Positions 8,877 to 16,880 of a stretch of 64,000 nt of DNA are shown here, piece after piece; the first letter of the stretch is position 1; each line of letters starts with the position of its first letter. This stretch comes from Erythrobacteraceae bacterium Alg239-R51. GTDB taxonomy: Bacteria; Pseudomonadota; Alphaproteobacteria; Sphingomonadales; Sphingomonadaceae. The stretch covers positions 1,240,001 through 1,304,000 of the forward strand of contig CAMZOI010000001.1 in assembly GCA_947331495.1 (NCBI GenBank). The letters are read 5' to 3'. Under the pieces are notes generated by a model that saw nothing but the letters and a program-made list of their open reading frames with translations, was not told where the DNA came from and did not search any database. The position numbers and the translations under genes are program-made.

Positions 8877-9155
8877 ATGTCAGCACGAATCTATCAGCGA
8901 CCACAGAGTGCGATGCAATCCGGCAAGGCCCGGACCGATGAATGGCTGCTCGAATTCGAACAATCCGAAGCGCGCCGTGCCGACCCGCTGATGGGCTGGA
9001 CCGGGAGCAGCGACACGCAGGCACAAGTGCAGCTGAAATTTCCGAGCAAGGAAGAGGCTAGGGCCTACGCAGAGAAGTACGGCATTGCCGCCCGGGTGCA
9101 CGCAACTCCTCCGAAGACCTTGAAGCTCCAAGCCTACGCCGACAATTTTCGGTAA
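8877..9155 (+). CDS. NDUFS4-like complex I accessory subunit
   Basis: A 92-residue soluble protein matching the ETC complex I subunit (NDUFS4/18 kDa) family. It opens with ARIYQRPQSAMQSGKARTDE, then WLLEFEQ, the conserved DPLMGWTGSSDT, then QVQLKFPSKEEARAYAEKYG and a C-terminal PKTLKLQAYADNF. Alphaproteobacteria share this subunit with mitochondria; in mitochondria it stabilises the NADH-binding module of complex I. It is encoded alone here, far from any nuo operon in this window, as is usual. The SRP RNA gene follows immediately. Confidence 0.92.
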   Translation: MSARIYQRPQSAMQSGKARTDEWLLEFEQSEARRADPLMGWTGSSDTQAQVQLKFPSKEEARAYAEKYGIAARVHATPPKTLKLQAYADNFR

Positions 9156-9186
9156 TTGATTTCTCGACGCAGCATCGCCATATGGC

Positions 9187-9280
9187 GCGCCGGGAGTCGG
9201 GTGGACGTTTGCGTTCGCTCACCGGGTCAGGTCCGGAAGGAAGCAGCCCAGGTGAATTGCTGCGGGTCGCCCGGCTCCTT
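9187..9280 (+). ncRNA. ffs: Signal recognition particle RNA, small bacterial (4.5S) type
   Basis: The diagnostic domain IV sequence GGTCAGGTCCGGAAGGAAGC is present at about 9225-9244, giving the GGAA tetraloop and the asymmetric internal loop bound by Ffh. The flanks pair as a long hairpin: GCCGGG at 9189-9194 with CCCGGC at 9270-9275, and further arms inward (GGGTGGAC with GTCGCCC-like bases). A T-rich run (9279-9290) after the stem resembles a terminator. A position between the NDUFS4-like gene and dnaX is common for ffs in this order. Exact ends are good to a few bases. Confidence 0.93.
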
Positions 9281-9303
9281 TTCGTTTTTCCCCCAGTCAC
9301 GGC

Positions 9304-11142
9304 ATGACAAGCGAAGCGCTTGTCCCTACCTACTGCTGCATGGGTGATTCATCGGACACTGTCGACGGCCTGCCGTGGAATGGCGCGGCAGAAGCGGCCG
9401 AAACAGCAAGTTCCGCCGAGCTTGAGGAGGCAGGGCAAGAAACGATGTTCGGTGGCGCGTCAGATCCATCGGACCAGCAATCACCCACAGTTAACGAGCC
9501 TGTGAAAAGCACGTCCGGTAGCGCTGCTGCGGCGCAACCCTATCGCGTTCTCGCCCGGAAATATCGCCCCCAGACCTTTGCCGAACTGATCGGCCAGGAT
9601 GCGATGGTCCGTACCCTGGCCAACGCCATTGCGCGCGACCGGCTGGCGCATGCCTTTCTGATGACCGGCGTGCGCGGGGTGGGCAAGACGTCGACCGCGC
9701 GGTTGATCGCCAAGGCACTTAATTGCATCGGACCGGACGGCCAGGGCGGTCCGACAATCAGTCCGTGCGGAGAATGCGAGCCGTGCCGCGCAATTGCCGA
9801 AGGACGTCACATCGACGTGATCGAGATGGACGCGGCATCGCATACCGGTGTCGACGACGTGCGCGAGATCATCGAGGCGGTGCGATATGCCGCCGTTTCG
9901 GCGCGCTACAAAATCTACATCATCGACGAGGTTCACATGCTTTCGCGCAATGCCTTCAACGCATTGCTCAAGACACTCGAAGAGCCACCCGCACACGTAA
10001 AATTTCTTTTCGCTACGACCGAGGTGGAGAAGCTACCGGTCACGGTCCTGAGCCGGACGCAGCGGTTCGACCTGCGGCGGATTCCAGGCGATATGCTCGA
10101 GGCTCATTTCGCGGAAATCTGCAGCAAGGAAGGCGTGGAGGCGGAAGGAGAGGCGCTGAACATAATTGCGGCGGCCGCGGAAGGATCGGTGCGGGACGGC
10201 CTATCCATCCTCGACCAGGCGATCGCGCATGCCGATCTCGACACTGAAAACAAGGTTACCGCCGAGCGCGTGCGCGAAATGCTCGGCCTCGCGGACAAAT
10301 CTGCGCAGCGCCGCATCCTCGGTCACGTATTGGCAGGCGAAGGCAAGGAACTCCTGGCCGCGGTTGATGAGCAATATTCCTTTGGCGTCGAGCCGCTGGC
10401 GCTGATCCGCGCGCAGATGGATCTCGTGCATCGTCTTGCCGTCGCGCAGATTTCAGGCTCCGAACCAGATGGTTCCAGTCCGCAGGAACGCGAACAGCTG
10501 TCCGATTGGGCTGAACGGATTTCAGTCGGCGAAATGCATCGGTTGTGGCAGCTGATGCTCAAAGGCCATGAAGAAGTTCGCATGGCGCCCGACCCGCTGG
10601 TTGCGCTGCGCATGGCTCTGCTTCGCGTGCTCTATGCAAGCAGCCTGCCTGATCCCGAAAAGCTTGCAAAGAAGCTTGCGGATCAAGGCAAGCGTTCAGC
10701 ACCTGCGACCGATGGCTCCGGTTCGTCCGGGAGCGGATCCGAGGCGTCGCTGGACTGGAGCGATCTGATCGATCAAGTCGAAATGGCGGGGCAGTTGCAA
10801 GCAGCGAACGTGATGCGCCTGCAGGTCCGCGTGGTCGAACTTGCCGACGGCAAACTGCGCTATGGCCGTCCCGACCAGTTCACGGACGATATCGGTCAGG
10901 TTCTGCGCGACGCGTTAACAACGGTCTCCGGCAAACGCTGGATGGTCGAGGAGGTGTCAGACGGGCAGGGCGCCCCGACGCTGGTAGAACGGCAGAACGC
11001 TGCCCGTGAAGCCGAAGCCGCTGCAGTTCGAGCGCATCCTTTGGTAAAAGCTGCACTCGAAACCTTTCCTGATGCGGAATTGATCGAAGATGGCGTCGAT
11101 ACCCCAGATCGGCGTGAAGTACCTTGGAGCCGAAAAGCATGA
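9304..11142 (+). CDS. dnaX: DNA polymerase III gamma/tau subunit
   Basis: The clamp-loader ATPase of the replicative polymerase. The conserved part starts at YRVLARKYRPQTFAELIGQD (about residue 79 from ATG 9304). It continues with Walker A GVRGVGKTSTAR, the four-Cys zinc module (a Cys before PCGECEPC), Walker B DEVHMLS, the SRC box LSRTQRFDLRR and sensor 2. The C-terminal third, rich in small residues, carries the tau-type part that contacts DnaB and the polymerase. The first 70-odd residues are acidic and not conserved, so the start is uncertain: ATG 9304, 9340 and 9445 are all in frame and none has a strong ribosome-binding site. The stop overlaps the ybaB start (ATGA). Confidence 0.95.
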   Translation: MTSEALVPTYCCMGDSSDTVDGLPWNGAAEAAETASSAELEEAGQETMFGGASDPSDQQSPTVNEPVKSTSGSAAAAQPYRVLARKYRPQTFAELIGQDAMVRTLANAIARDRLAHAFLMTGVRGVGKTSTARLIAKALNCIGPDGQGGPTISPCGECEPCRAIAEGRHIDVIEMDAASHTGVDDVREIIEAVRYAAVSARYKIYIIDEVHMLSRNAFNALLKTLEEPPAHVKFLFATTEVEKLPVTVLSRTQRFDLRRIPGDMLEAHFAEICSKEGVEAEGEALNIIAAAAEGSVRDGLSILDQAIAHADLDTENKVTAERVREMLGLADKSAQRRILGHVLAGEGKELLAAVDEQYSFGVEPLALIRAQMDLVHRLAVAQISGSEPDGSSPQEREQLSDWAERISVGEMHRLWQLMLKGHEEVRMAPDPLVALRMALLRVLYASSLPDPEKLAKKLADQGKRSAPATDGSGSSGSGSEASLDWSDLIDQVEMAGQLQAANVMRLQVRVVELADGKLRYGRPDQFTDDIGQVLRDALTTVSGKRWMVEEVSDGQGAPTLVERQNAAREAEAAAVRAHPLVKAALETFPDAELIEDGVDTPDRREVPWSRKA

Positions 11143-11477
11143 AATCGATGGAAGAAATGATCGCCGCAGCTCAAAAGGCTGCCGAAACGATACAGAGCCA
11201 GATGGGCGAAACGCAGGCCAAGCTCGACAATATCGAAGTCGAGGGCAGCTCTGGCGGCGGTCTGGTGAAGGTCCGCGCCACGGCGCGCGGTCGTATTCTT
11301 GGCGTTGCGATCGACGACAGCCTGATGAAGCCTGAGGAAAAGCAGATGGTCGAGGATCTGGTCGCCGCCGCCTTCAACGATGCGCGCGACAAGGCGGACC
11401 GCGTATCGGCCGAAGAAATGGCGAAGATCCAGCAGGGCATGGGTCTGCCACCGGGAATGAAATTGCCGGGTATGTAA
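11139..11477 (+). CDS. YbaB/EbfC nucleoid-associated protein
   Basis: A 112-residue protein starting at ATG 11139, which shares ATGA with the dnaX stop and so is translationally coupled to it. The pattern is typical of the family: an N-terminal helix (MEEMIAAAQKAAETIQSQM), the strand block IEVEGSSGGGLVKVRATARG, VAIDDSLMKPEEKQMVEDLV, a long C-terminal helix and a Gly/Met/Pro-rich tail (GMGLPPGMKLPGM). YbaB dimers bind DNA with little sequence preference. The dnaX-ybaB-(recR) order is widespread; recR does not follow here. Confidence 0.95.
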   Translation: MKSMEEMIAAAQKAAETIQSQMGETQAKLDNIEVEGSSGGGLVKVRATARGRILGVAIDDSLMKPEEKQMVEDLVAAAFNDARDKADRVSAEEMAKIQQGMGLPPGMKLPGM

Positions 11478-11580
11478 GTCGTATGCCGGTTATCTTGGTA
11501 AATTCCTGGGTAATGCTGGTTTAGGGTTTTCTTCAAGGGCTGCGCGTTAGAACCATGTCCGAATGGGCAAGGACGAAAGC

Positions 11581-12081
11581 GTGATCAAAAACCTGAAGAT
11601 GTCTGTCGGCCTGTCGGCTCTCGCCGGGCTGGCGCTGGCAACGCCCGTCATTGCGAATACCGGAGACATGCCCATCGAGGCCAACGTCGTGAACACATGC
11701 AGTGTATCGGCGACGGCGCTTGATTTCGGCAGGCTCGATATCGCCACGATCACGCAAAAGGATGCGAGCGCGACGGTAACGGTGTCCTGCTTCGGTGTAG
11801 CCGTCTTTAGGGTAGAGCTCGACGACGGCAGCAATGCGGCCGTCATTGGCCAGCGGCGGATGACCAATGGCCGAGGCGAATACCTGACCTACGAGGTATA
11901 TCGCAACAATCGCAGGACGCAGCGTTGGGGTCTTCGGCCAAGTTCCGCGCGCAACGGCGTGATTGTCGCGCGTGGCGGGGGTAGCACAGATCTAGAGGCC
12001 TATGGACGCGTTAGCGGCATTACTCCGGCAACCGCGACTGGAATCTATACCGATATGCTGACGGTAACGGTGACCCTGTAG
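11581..12081 (+). CDS. Spore coat U (SCPU) domain secreted protein, copy 1
   Basis: A 166-residue protein from GTG 11581, chosen because AAGGA lies 7 bases upstream and a signal peptide follows at once (MIKNLKMSVGLSALAGLALA...VIA). The mature domain matches SCPU (spore coat U): a first Cys in VVNTCSVSATALDFG, a second in TVTVSCFGVAVF, then RRMTNGRGEYLTYEVYRN, with the final strand GIYTDMLTVTVTL. SCPU proteins fold like chaperone-usher pilins and are normally encoded with an usher and a FimC-type chaperone; neither is near here. A related gene follows 72 bases downstream. The function in this organism is unknown. Confidence 0.82.
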   Translation: MIKNLKMSVGLSALAGLALATPVIANTGDMPIEANVVNTCSVSATALDFGRLDIATITQKDASATVTVSCFGVAVFRVELDDGSNAAVIGQRRMTNGRGEYLTYEVYRNNRRTQRWGLRPSSARNGVIVARGGGSTDLEAYGRVSGITPATATGIYTDMLTVTVTL

Positions 12082-12153
12082 TTCGCCCTCAAAACCTGCC
12101 GCCCGCGCGACAACCTGCGTTAACTTCTTTTTGAAGGTCCGACCCTACGACTG

Positions 12154-12666
12154 GTGAGATTGGACCGAGGGCTCCCGTTGCGAAACCCATTATTCATTCC
12201 TGTGCTTGTCGCAACCGGCCTCCTGGTTGCGGCGCCGGCACATGCTCAGTCCAATACCGGTGACATGGAACTTCTCGTCGAGGTGATCAATGGATGCACT
12301 GTCACTGCGACCGACATGCGCTTCAACATTCCACCCGGAGCGGTGGGCCCGGTCGACAGCAGCGCTACCATCGGCGTGAGGTGCAATGAGACGACCTTCT
12401 TCCGCCTCGATCTCGACCGCGGCGAGAACGCAGCTGGGACGCAGCGCCGAATGATCAGCGGCGAGGGCATTTACCTGCCTTACGCAGTTTTTAGTAACAC
12501 GGCGCGAACGAGCGACTGGGGGAGCGGGTTTTTCGGGGGTCGGTGGGGCTTGAGCGTCGGAACGCTTGTCCGGGACGTCCCGGTTTACGGCAGGATTACA
12601 ACAGTACCGGCCAGCCTTGCACCGGGTACGTATCGCGACACGATAACCGTTACGGTCGAATTCTAA
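12154..12666 (+). CDS. Spore coat U (SCPU) domain secreted protein, copy 2
   Basis: A 170-residue paralogue of the preceding protein, read from GTG 12154; TTG 12178, closer to the signal peptide, is an alternative. The signal peptide (PLFIPVLVATGLLVAAPAHAQ) is followed by NTGDMELLVEVINGCTVTAT, a second Cys in GVRCNETTFF, then RRMISGEGIYLPYAVFSN and the closing strand GTYRDTITVTVEF. The alignment with copy 1 runs along the full mature domain, including NTGDM at the start, so the pair arose by tandem duplication. Downstream, lon starts 110 bases later. No usher or chaperone is present nearby. Confidence 0.8.
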   Translation: MRLDRGLPLRNPLFIPVLVATGLLVAAPAHAQSNTGDMELLVEVINGCTVTATDMRFNIPPGAVGPVDSSATIGVRCNETTFFRLDLDRGENAAGTQRRMISGEGIYLPYAVFSNTARTSDWGSGFFGGRWGLSVGTLVRDVPVYGRITTVPASLAPGTYRDTITVTVEF

Positions 12667-12776
12667 GCCAGCCCGTATCGTCCACATCCAATTGGTCCGT
12701 ACGCATTGCAGGTAGGCGGTGCTCTCCCCATATTCCGAAACTCCAGACTTTCTTGCAGATTTCGGGTCGAGTATTC

Positions 12777-15170
12777 ATGGCATCCCAGTTCCCCCTTCTT
12801 CCTCTTCGAGACATCGTGGTCTTTCCCGACATGGTCGTTCCGCTCTTCGTCGGACGCGACAAGTCGGTTGCTGCACTGGAAGCCGCCATGGATGGTTCGA
12901 AGGATATCCTGTTGCTCGCCCAGCTCGATCCCGGCTGCGACGATCCGGAGAGCGATGATCTCTACGACATCGGCGTCGTGGCACAGGTCCTGCAGCTTTT
13001 GAAGTTGCCGGATGGAACCGTGCGTGTTCTCGTTCAAGGCACTGCCCGCGCTTCCGTCGAAGAACTGACGGATCGCGACGGTTATGTCGAAGCGCAAGTT
13101 TCGATGCATGACGAGATCACTGCTGCGGGCAGCGAAGTGGTCGCGATGATGCGCCAGGTGGTCGAACAGTTCGGCGAATACGCCAAGCTCGACAAGAAGC
13201 TGGGCGAAGATGCCGCCGACCAGCTCGGCGATATCGACGATGCCGGCGAACTGGCAGATACCATTGCCGCGGCGTTAAGCGCCAAGGTGTCCGACAAGCA
13301 GGCGCTGCTGGTCGAACGCGATCCACTCAAGCGGCTCGAAATGGTGATGTCTTTCATGGAAGGCGAATTGTCGGTACTCCAGGTGGAGCGACGCATCCGC
13401 GGCCGTGTGAAGCGCCAGATGGAGAAGACCCAGCGCGAATATTATCTCAACGAACAGTTGAAAGCGATCCAGAACGAGCTTGGCGGTGACGACGAAGGGG
13501 GCGACGAGATTGCCGAACTGACCGAACAGATTGCCAAGACCAAGCTGTCCAAGGAAGCGCGCGAAAAGGCTGAGAGCGAGCTGAAAAAGCTTAAAAGCAT
13601 GCAGCCGATGAGTGCCGAAGCGACGGTTATCCGCAACTACCTCGACGTGCTTCTGGGCCTTCCCTGGGGCAAGAAGAGCAAGGTGAAGAAAGATATCGGC
13701 AAGGCGCAGGAAGTGCTCGATGCCGACCATTATGGGCTTGAGAAAGTCAAGGACCGGATCATTGAATATCTTGCTGTCCAGGCGCGTACTCGCAAGCTCA
13801 AGGGGCCGATCCTTTGCCTGGTGGGTCCGCCGGGAGTCGGAAAGACCTCGCTGGGCAAGAGCATCGCCAAGGCGACGGGTCGTGAATTCGTGCGTCAGTC
13901 ATTGGGGGGCGTGCGCGACGAGGCCGAAATCCGCGGTCATCGGCGCACCTATATTGGTTCGCTTCCCGGGAAGATCGTCAGCAATCTGAAGAAAGCGGGA
14001 AAGATCAACCCGCTGTTCCTCCTCGACGAAATCGACAAGCTCGGTCAGGATTTCCGCGGTGACCCAGCCTCGGCGCTGCTCGAAGTACTCGATCCGGAAC
14101 AGAATTCGAAATTCCAGGACCATTATCTTGAACTGGATCTTGACCTGTCGGACATCATGTTCGTGACCACCGCCAATAGTCTCAACCTGCCGCAGCCTTT
14201 GTTGGACCGGATGGAGATCATCCGCCTGGAGGGTTATACCGAGGACGAGAAAGTCGAGATCGCCAAGCGCCATCTGCTGAGCAAACAGATCGACGAGCAC
14301 GGGTTGAAGAAGGGTGAGTTCGAGTTGACCGAGGACGGTCTGCGCGATCTGATCCGCTATTACACCCGCGAAGCCGGCGTGAGGACACTGGAACGTGAGC
14401 TGGCACGGTTGGCACGCAAGAGCCTGCGCAAGATTCTGGAAGGCGAAGTCGAAAGTGTCAGGATTACACCCGACAACCTTGCCGAGTTTGCCGGCGTGCG
14501 AAAATTCAAGCACGGTATGGGTGAAGACGAAGCGCAGGTCGGCGCGGTGACCGGACTGGCCTGGACCGAAGTCGGCGGCGAATTGCTAACGATCGAAAGC
14601 GTCACCACTCCGGGCAAGGGCGAGATCAAGACCACGGGAAAGCTCGGCGAGGTGATGAACGAGAGCGTTGCCGCGGCTTTCAGTTTCGTCAAGGCGCGCG
14701 CTCCGCATTACGGCATCAAACCAAGTCTGTTCCATCGCAAGAACATTCACATCCATCTGCCCGAAGGGGCTGTGCCTAAAGATGGGCCGAGTGCCGGTGT
14801 CGGCATGGTGACATCGATTGTCTCGACATTGTCTGGCGTGCCCGTTCGCCCTGACGTCGCCATGACTGGCGAGGTGACCTTGCGCGGCCGGGTGCTGGCT
14901 ATCGGTGGATTGAAGGAAAAGCTGCTTGCCGCGTTACGCGGGGGCATAAAGAAAGTGCTCATTCCCGAAGAGAACGTGAAGGATCTTGTCGAAATCCCTT
15001 CGAACGTGACCGACGGCCTCGAAATCGTGCCGGTCAGTCACGTCGATGAAGTGCTTGAACATGCTTTGACAAGTCTTCCGCAGGCGATTGAATGGACCGA
15101 GGCCGATGATCTTGCCAGTCAGCCTGATCACTCGCACGCAACCGCAGGTCCGAACCAGACCGCGCACTGA
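12777..15170 (+). CDS. lon: ATP-dependent protease Lon
   Basis: A 797-residue LonA protease from ATG 12777 (MASQFPLLPLRDIVVFP); the frame is open upstream, but the family begins at this Pro-Leu-Arg-Asp block. It has an N-terminal substrate-binding domain to about residue 200 and a coiled linker (REYYLNEQLKAIQNELG). The AAA+ module has Walker A GPPGVGKTSLGKS, Walker B FLLDEIDKLG and sensor/arginine finger residues. The C-terminal protease carries catalytic Ser in PKDGPSAGVGM and Lys in GGLKEKLLAALRGG. Lon degrades misfolded and regulatory proteins in the cytoplasm, including cell-cycle factors in alphaproteobacteria. I see no convincing heat-shock promoter in the 110 bases upstream. Confidence 0.97.
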   Translation: MASQFPLLPLRDIVVFPDMVVPLFVGRDKSVAALEAAMDGSKDILLLAQLDPGCDDPESDDLYDIGVVAQVLQLLKLPDGTVRVLVQGTARASVEELTDRDGYVEAQVSMHDEITAAGSEVVAMMRQVVEQFGEYAKLDKKLGEDAADQLGDIDDAGELADTIAAALSAKVSDKQALLVERDPLKRLEMVMSFMEGELSVLQVERRIRGRVKRQMEKTQREYYLNEQLKAIQNELGGDDEGGDEIAELTEQIAKTKLSKEAREKAESELKKLKSMQPMSAEATVIRNYLDVLLGLPWGKKSKVKKDIGKAQEVLDADHYGLEKVKDRIIEYLAVQARTRKLKGPILCLVGPPGVGKTSLGKSIAKATGREFVRQSLGGVRDEAEIRGHRRTYIGSLPGKIVSNLKKAGKINPLFLLDEIDKLGQDFRGDPASALLEVLDPEQNSKFQDHYLELDLDLSDIMFVTTANSLNLPQPLLDRMEIIRLEGYTEDEKVEIAKRHLLSKQIDEHGLKKGEFELTEDGLRDLIRYYTREAGVRTLERELARLARKSLRKILEGEVESVRITPDNLAEFAGVRKFKHGMGEDEAQVGAVTGLAWTEVGGELLTIESVTTPGKGEIKTTGKLGEVMNESVAAAFSFVKARAPHYGIKPSLFHRKNIHIHLPEGAVPKDGPSAGVGMVTSIVSTLSGVPVRPDVAMTGEVTLRGRVLAIGGLKEKLLAALRGGIKKVLIPEENVKDLVEIPSNVTDGLEIVPVSHVDEVLEHALTSLPQAIEWTEADDLASQPDHSHATAGPNQTAH

Positions 15171-15311
15171 CAATAGCGATGGTGCACTGCAGCGACTCGT
15201 CGGTGCGAAATTCGCCACGAACCGGCTTTGCGGGAATTCTGCATTGCCAGATCTGTGATATTGGAACTGTTCATCCCGCAAACGGGTCAATTAGGTTCAA
15301 AAACCGCCTGA

Positions 15312-15394
15312 TTGACCCGACTTTGCCTTTGACAGGGGCGGTAAAAACCCCTCAATTCGTCGGCCTTCGGTCGAGCCGATTCACCGAATTGACA
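15312..15394 (+). promoter_or_regulatory. Candidate promoter region of the HU gene
   Basis: The 254-base gap between lon and the HU gene holds three -35-like boxes in 83 bases: TTGACC at 15312, TTGACA at 15329 and TTGACA at 15389. None has a good -10 at 17 bases. Between them, AGGGG and CCCCT around 15335-15352 form a short hairpin that could terminate lon or sit in the HU leader. Tentative. Confidence 0.3.
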
Positions 15395-15424
15395 TTCACG
15401 ATAAAAACGAGGGGGTTCCCACAG

Positions 15425-15697
15425 ATGAACAAGAACGACCTGATTAGCGCAGTCGCCGAGTCCAGCGGTCTTTCCAAGAACGATGCATCGAGCGCCGTCG
15501 AAGGCGTTTTCGACGCGATTACCAAGACTCTCTCGAAGGGCGATGAAGTGCGCTTGGTCGGCTTTGGCACTTTCTCGGTCGCTCGCCGGAAGGCGTCCAC
15601 AGGTCGCAACCCGCGCACTGGAGAGCCGATGACCATCAAGGCTTCGAACCAGCCGAAGTTCAAGGCCGGCAAAGGCCTCAAGGATGCGGTGAACTGA
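15425..15697 (+). CDS. DNA-binding protein HU
   Basis: A 90-residue histone-like protein from ATG 15425; the frame is open far upstream but only this start gives the family N-terminus. The helical dimer part is MNKNDLISAVAESSGLSKND through FDAITKTLSKG. The core strand VRLVGFGTFSVARRKA and the DNA-clamping beta arm RNPRTGEPMTIKAS with its tip Pro follow, ending FKAGKGLKDAV. HU bends and compacts DNA with little sequence preference. The order lon then HU is conserved in many proteobacteria (lon-hupB). A strong terminator follows. Confidence 0.96.
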   Translation: MNKNDLISAVAESSGLSKNDASSAVEGVFDAITKTLSKGDEVRLVGFGTFSVARRKASTGRNPRTGEPMTIKASNQPKFKAGKGLKDAVN

Positions 15698-15753
15698 GTC
15701 ACGTCCACGTTGCAAAAGCCATATAAATCGTGGCCGATGCAATATATGAATGG

Positions 15754-15787
15754 CGCCGCGCTTCCCGCAGGAAGTGCGGCGTTTTTC
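15754..15787 (+). terminator. Rho-independent terminator after HU
   Basis: CGCCGCGCTTCC at 15754-15765 pairs with GGAAGTGCGGCG at 15770-15781 (one mismatch or wobble), with loop CGCA and then TTTTT. It is well formed and oriented for the HU transcript. On the other strand there is no T-run for the convergent methyltransferase gene. Confidence 0.88.
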
Positions 15788-15789
15788 TT

Positions 15790-16590
15790 TCAGGGTCGTC
15801 GGGTCGCGATGGCGTATAGTGCGATCGCTGCCGCGTTCGACACGTTCAGGCTTTCGATCTCGTCGCCAATTGGAAGCCGCGCCAACGCATCGCAGTGCCC
15901 TTCGATATTGTTGCGCATCCCTTCGCCCTCGGCACCCAACACCAAGGCGACCGGGCCTGAGGGAAGAGCATCGACAAGGGTTGTTGTAGCGGCGCCTGTG
16001 AGGCCGATGCGCCAATATCCTGCCTCTGCTATTTGCTCGAGCGACCGGGCGAGGTTGACGACCCGCACCCAGGGCAGCGCCTCCAGAGCGCCCGAGGCCG
16101 CTTTGGCCAGAACCCCTCCCTCGGGCGGAGCATGACGGTCTTGCGTCACGATTGCGGAAGCTCCGAAGGCAGCGGCCGACCGCATGATAGCCCCCACATT
16201 GTGCGGATCTGTCACCTGATCGAGGACGACGATCGGGCGGTCGGCCTTGTCACGCAAGGCATCGTCGAGAAACACATCTTCAAGCGCAGCGCATTCGAGC
16301 ACCAGTCCTTGATGCGGGGCATCCTTCGTCACCAGTCGCGCAAGGTCCTGCACATCTGCATATTCGACCGGGAAATCAGCCGGTAATTCGCCGTCGAGCG
16401 AGTCCACGCCCTCGCGCGTGGCCCATAGCTTCCGGTGAACACGGTTAGGGTTCTTCAACGCAGCTTCTACCGCGTGCCGACCCCATAGTCGCACCTGCCC
16501 CGTGCTCGCCCGACCGCTTCCGCGTCCGCCCTTCATGCGGCCCGCGCGCCCTCGCAGCGCTCGTTTTCGTTCGCCCTTTGCCATGTTCAT
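15790..16590 (-). CDS. TrmH/SpoU family rRNA 2'-O-methyltransferase (RlmB-like)
   Basis: A 266-residue SPOUT methyltransferase read from the ATG at 16590 (MNMAKGERKR); ATG 16584 is equally possible. A basic Arg/Gly tail (residues 1-35) precedes the RNA-binding domain (VRLWGRHAVEAALKNP). The SAM-binding knot follows, with motif 1 DQVTDPHNVGAIMRSAAAFG, motif 2 ALVLGAEGEGMR and motif 3 LPIGDEIESLNVSNAAAIAL. RlmB methylates G2251 of 23S rRNA in E. coli; close relatives act on tRNA, so the target is inferred. It is convergent with HU and divergent from tRNA-Tyr. Confidence 0.88.
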   Translation of the reverse strand: MNMAKGERKRALRGRAGRMKGGRGSGRASTGQVRLWGRHAVEAALKNPNRVHRKLWATREGVDSLDGELPADFPVEYADVQDLARLVTKDAPHQGLVLECAALEDVFLDDALRDKADRPIVVLDQVTDPHNVGAIMRSAAAFGASAIVTQDRHAPPEGGVLAKAASGALEALPWVRVVNLARSLEQIAEAGYWRIGLTGAATTTLVDALPSGPVALVLGAEGEGMRNNIEGHCDALARLPIGDEIESLNVSNAAAIALYAIATRRP

Positions 16591-16736
16591 GTCCTGTCCG
16601 TACAACCGTTTGCGGCTCCTGCCAGCGAGGCCATTGACAGGCAAGCGCCGCTTCGCCAAATGGGCGCCTCTCGGCACGGGACCCTAGGGGGTTCCCAGCG
16701 ATTTCTCTCCGTGAGCGAGAACAGGCGAGCCCGTGT

Positions 16737-16822
16737 GGACAGGTGGCCGAGTGGTTAAAGGCAGCAGACTGTAAATCTGCCCGCGCAAGCGTACGCTGGT
16801 TCGAATCCAGCCCTGTCCACCA
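16737..16822 (+). tRNA. tRNA-Tyr (GUA)
   Basis: An 86-base type II tRNA with CCA encoded. Acceptor GGACAGG pairs with CCTGTCC, discriminator A then CCA. The D arm is GCCGAGTGGTTAAAGGC, the anticodon stem-loop CAGACTGTAAATCTG has GTA, there is a long variable arm, and the T arm is GCTGGTTCGAATCCAGC. A TTGACA at 16634 is a possible -35, but its -10 is weak. Confidence 0.96.
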
Positions 16823-16880
16823 CTCTCGCGACTAGCCTCATGGACTTGTCGGCGAGCCTCGCCAAGTTTACGCAGCAATC

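Noticed and set aside
12543..12776. 78-codon N-terminal extension of Lon
   Set aside because: It overlaps the end of the second SCPU gene in another frame and lacks family similarity; ATG 12777 gives the standard Lon start.
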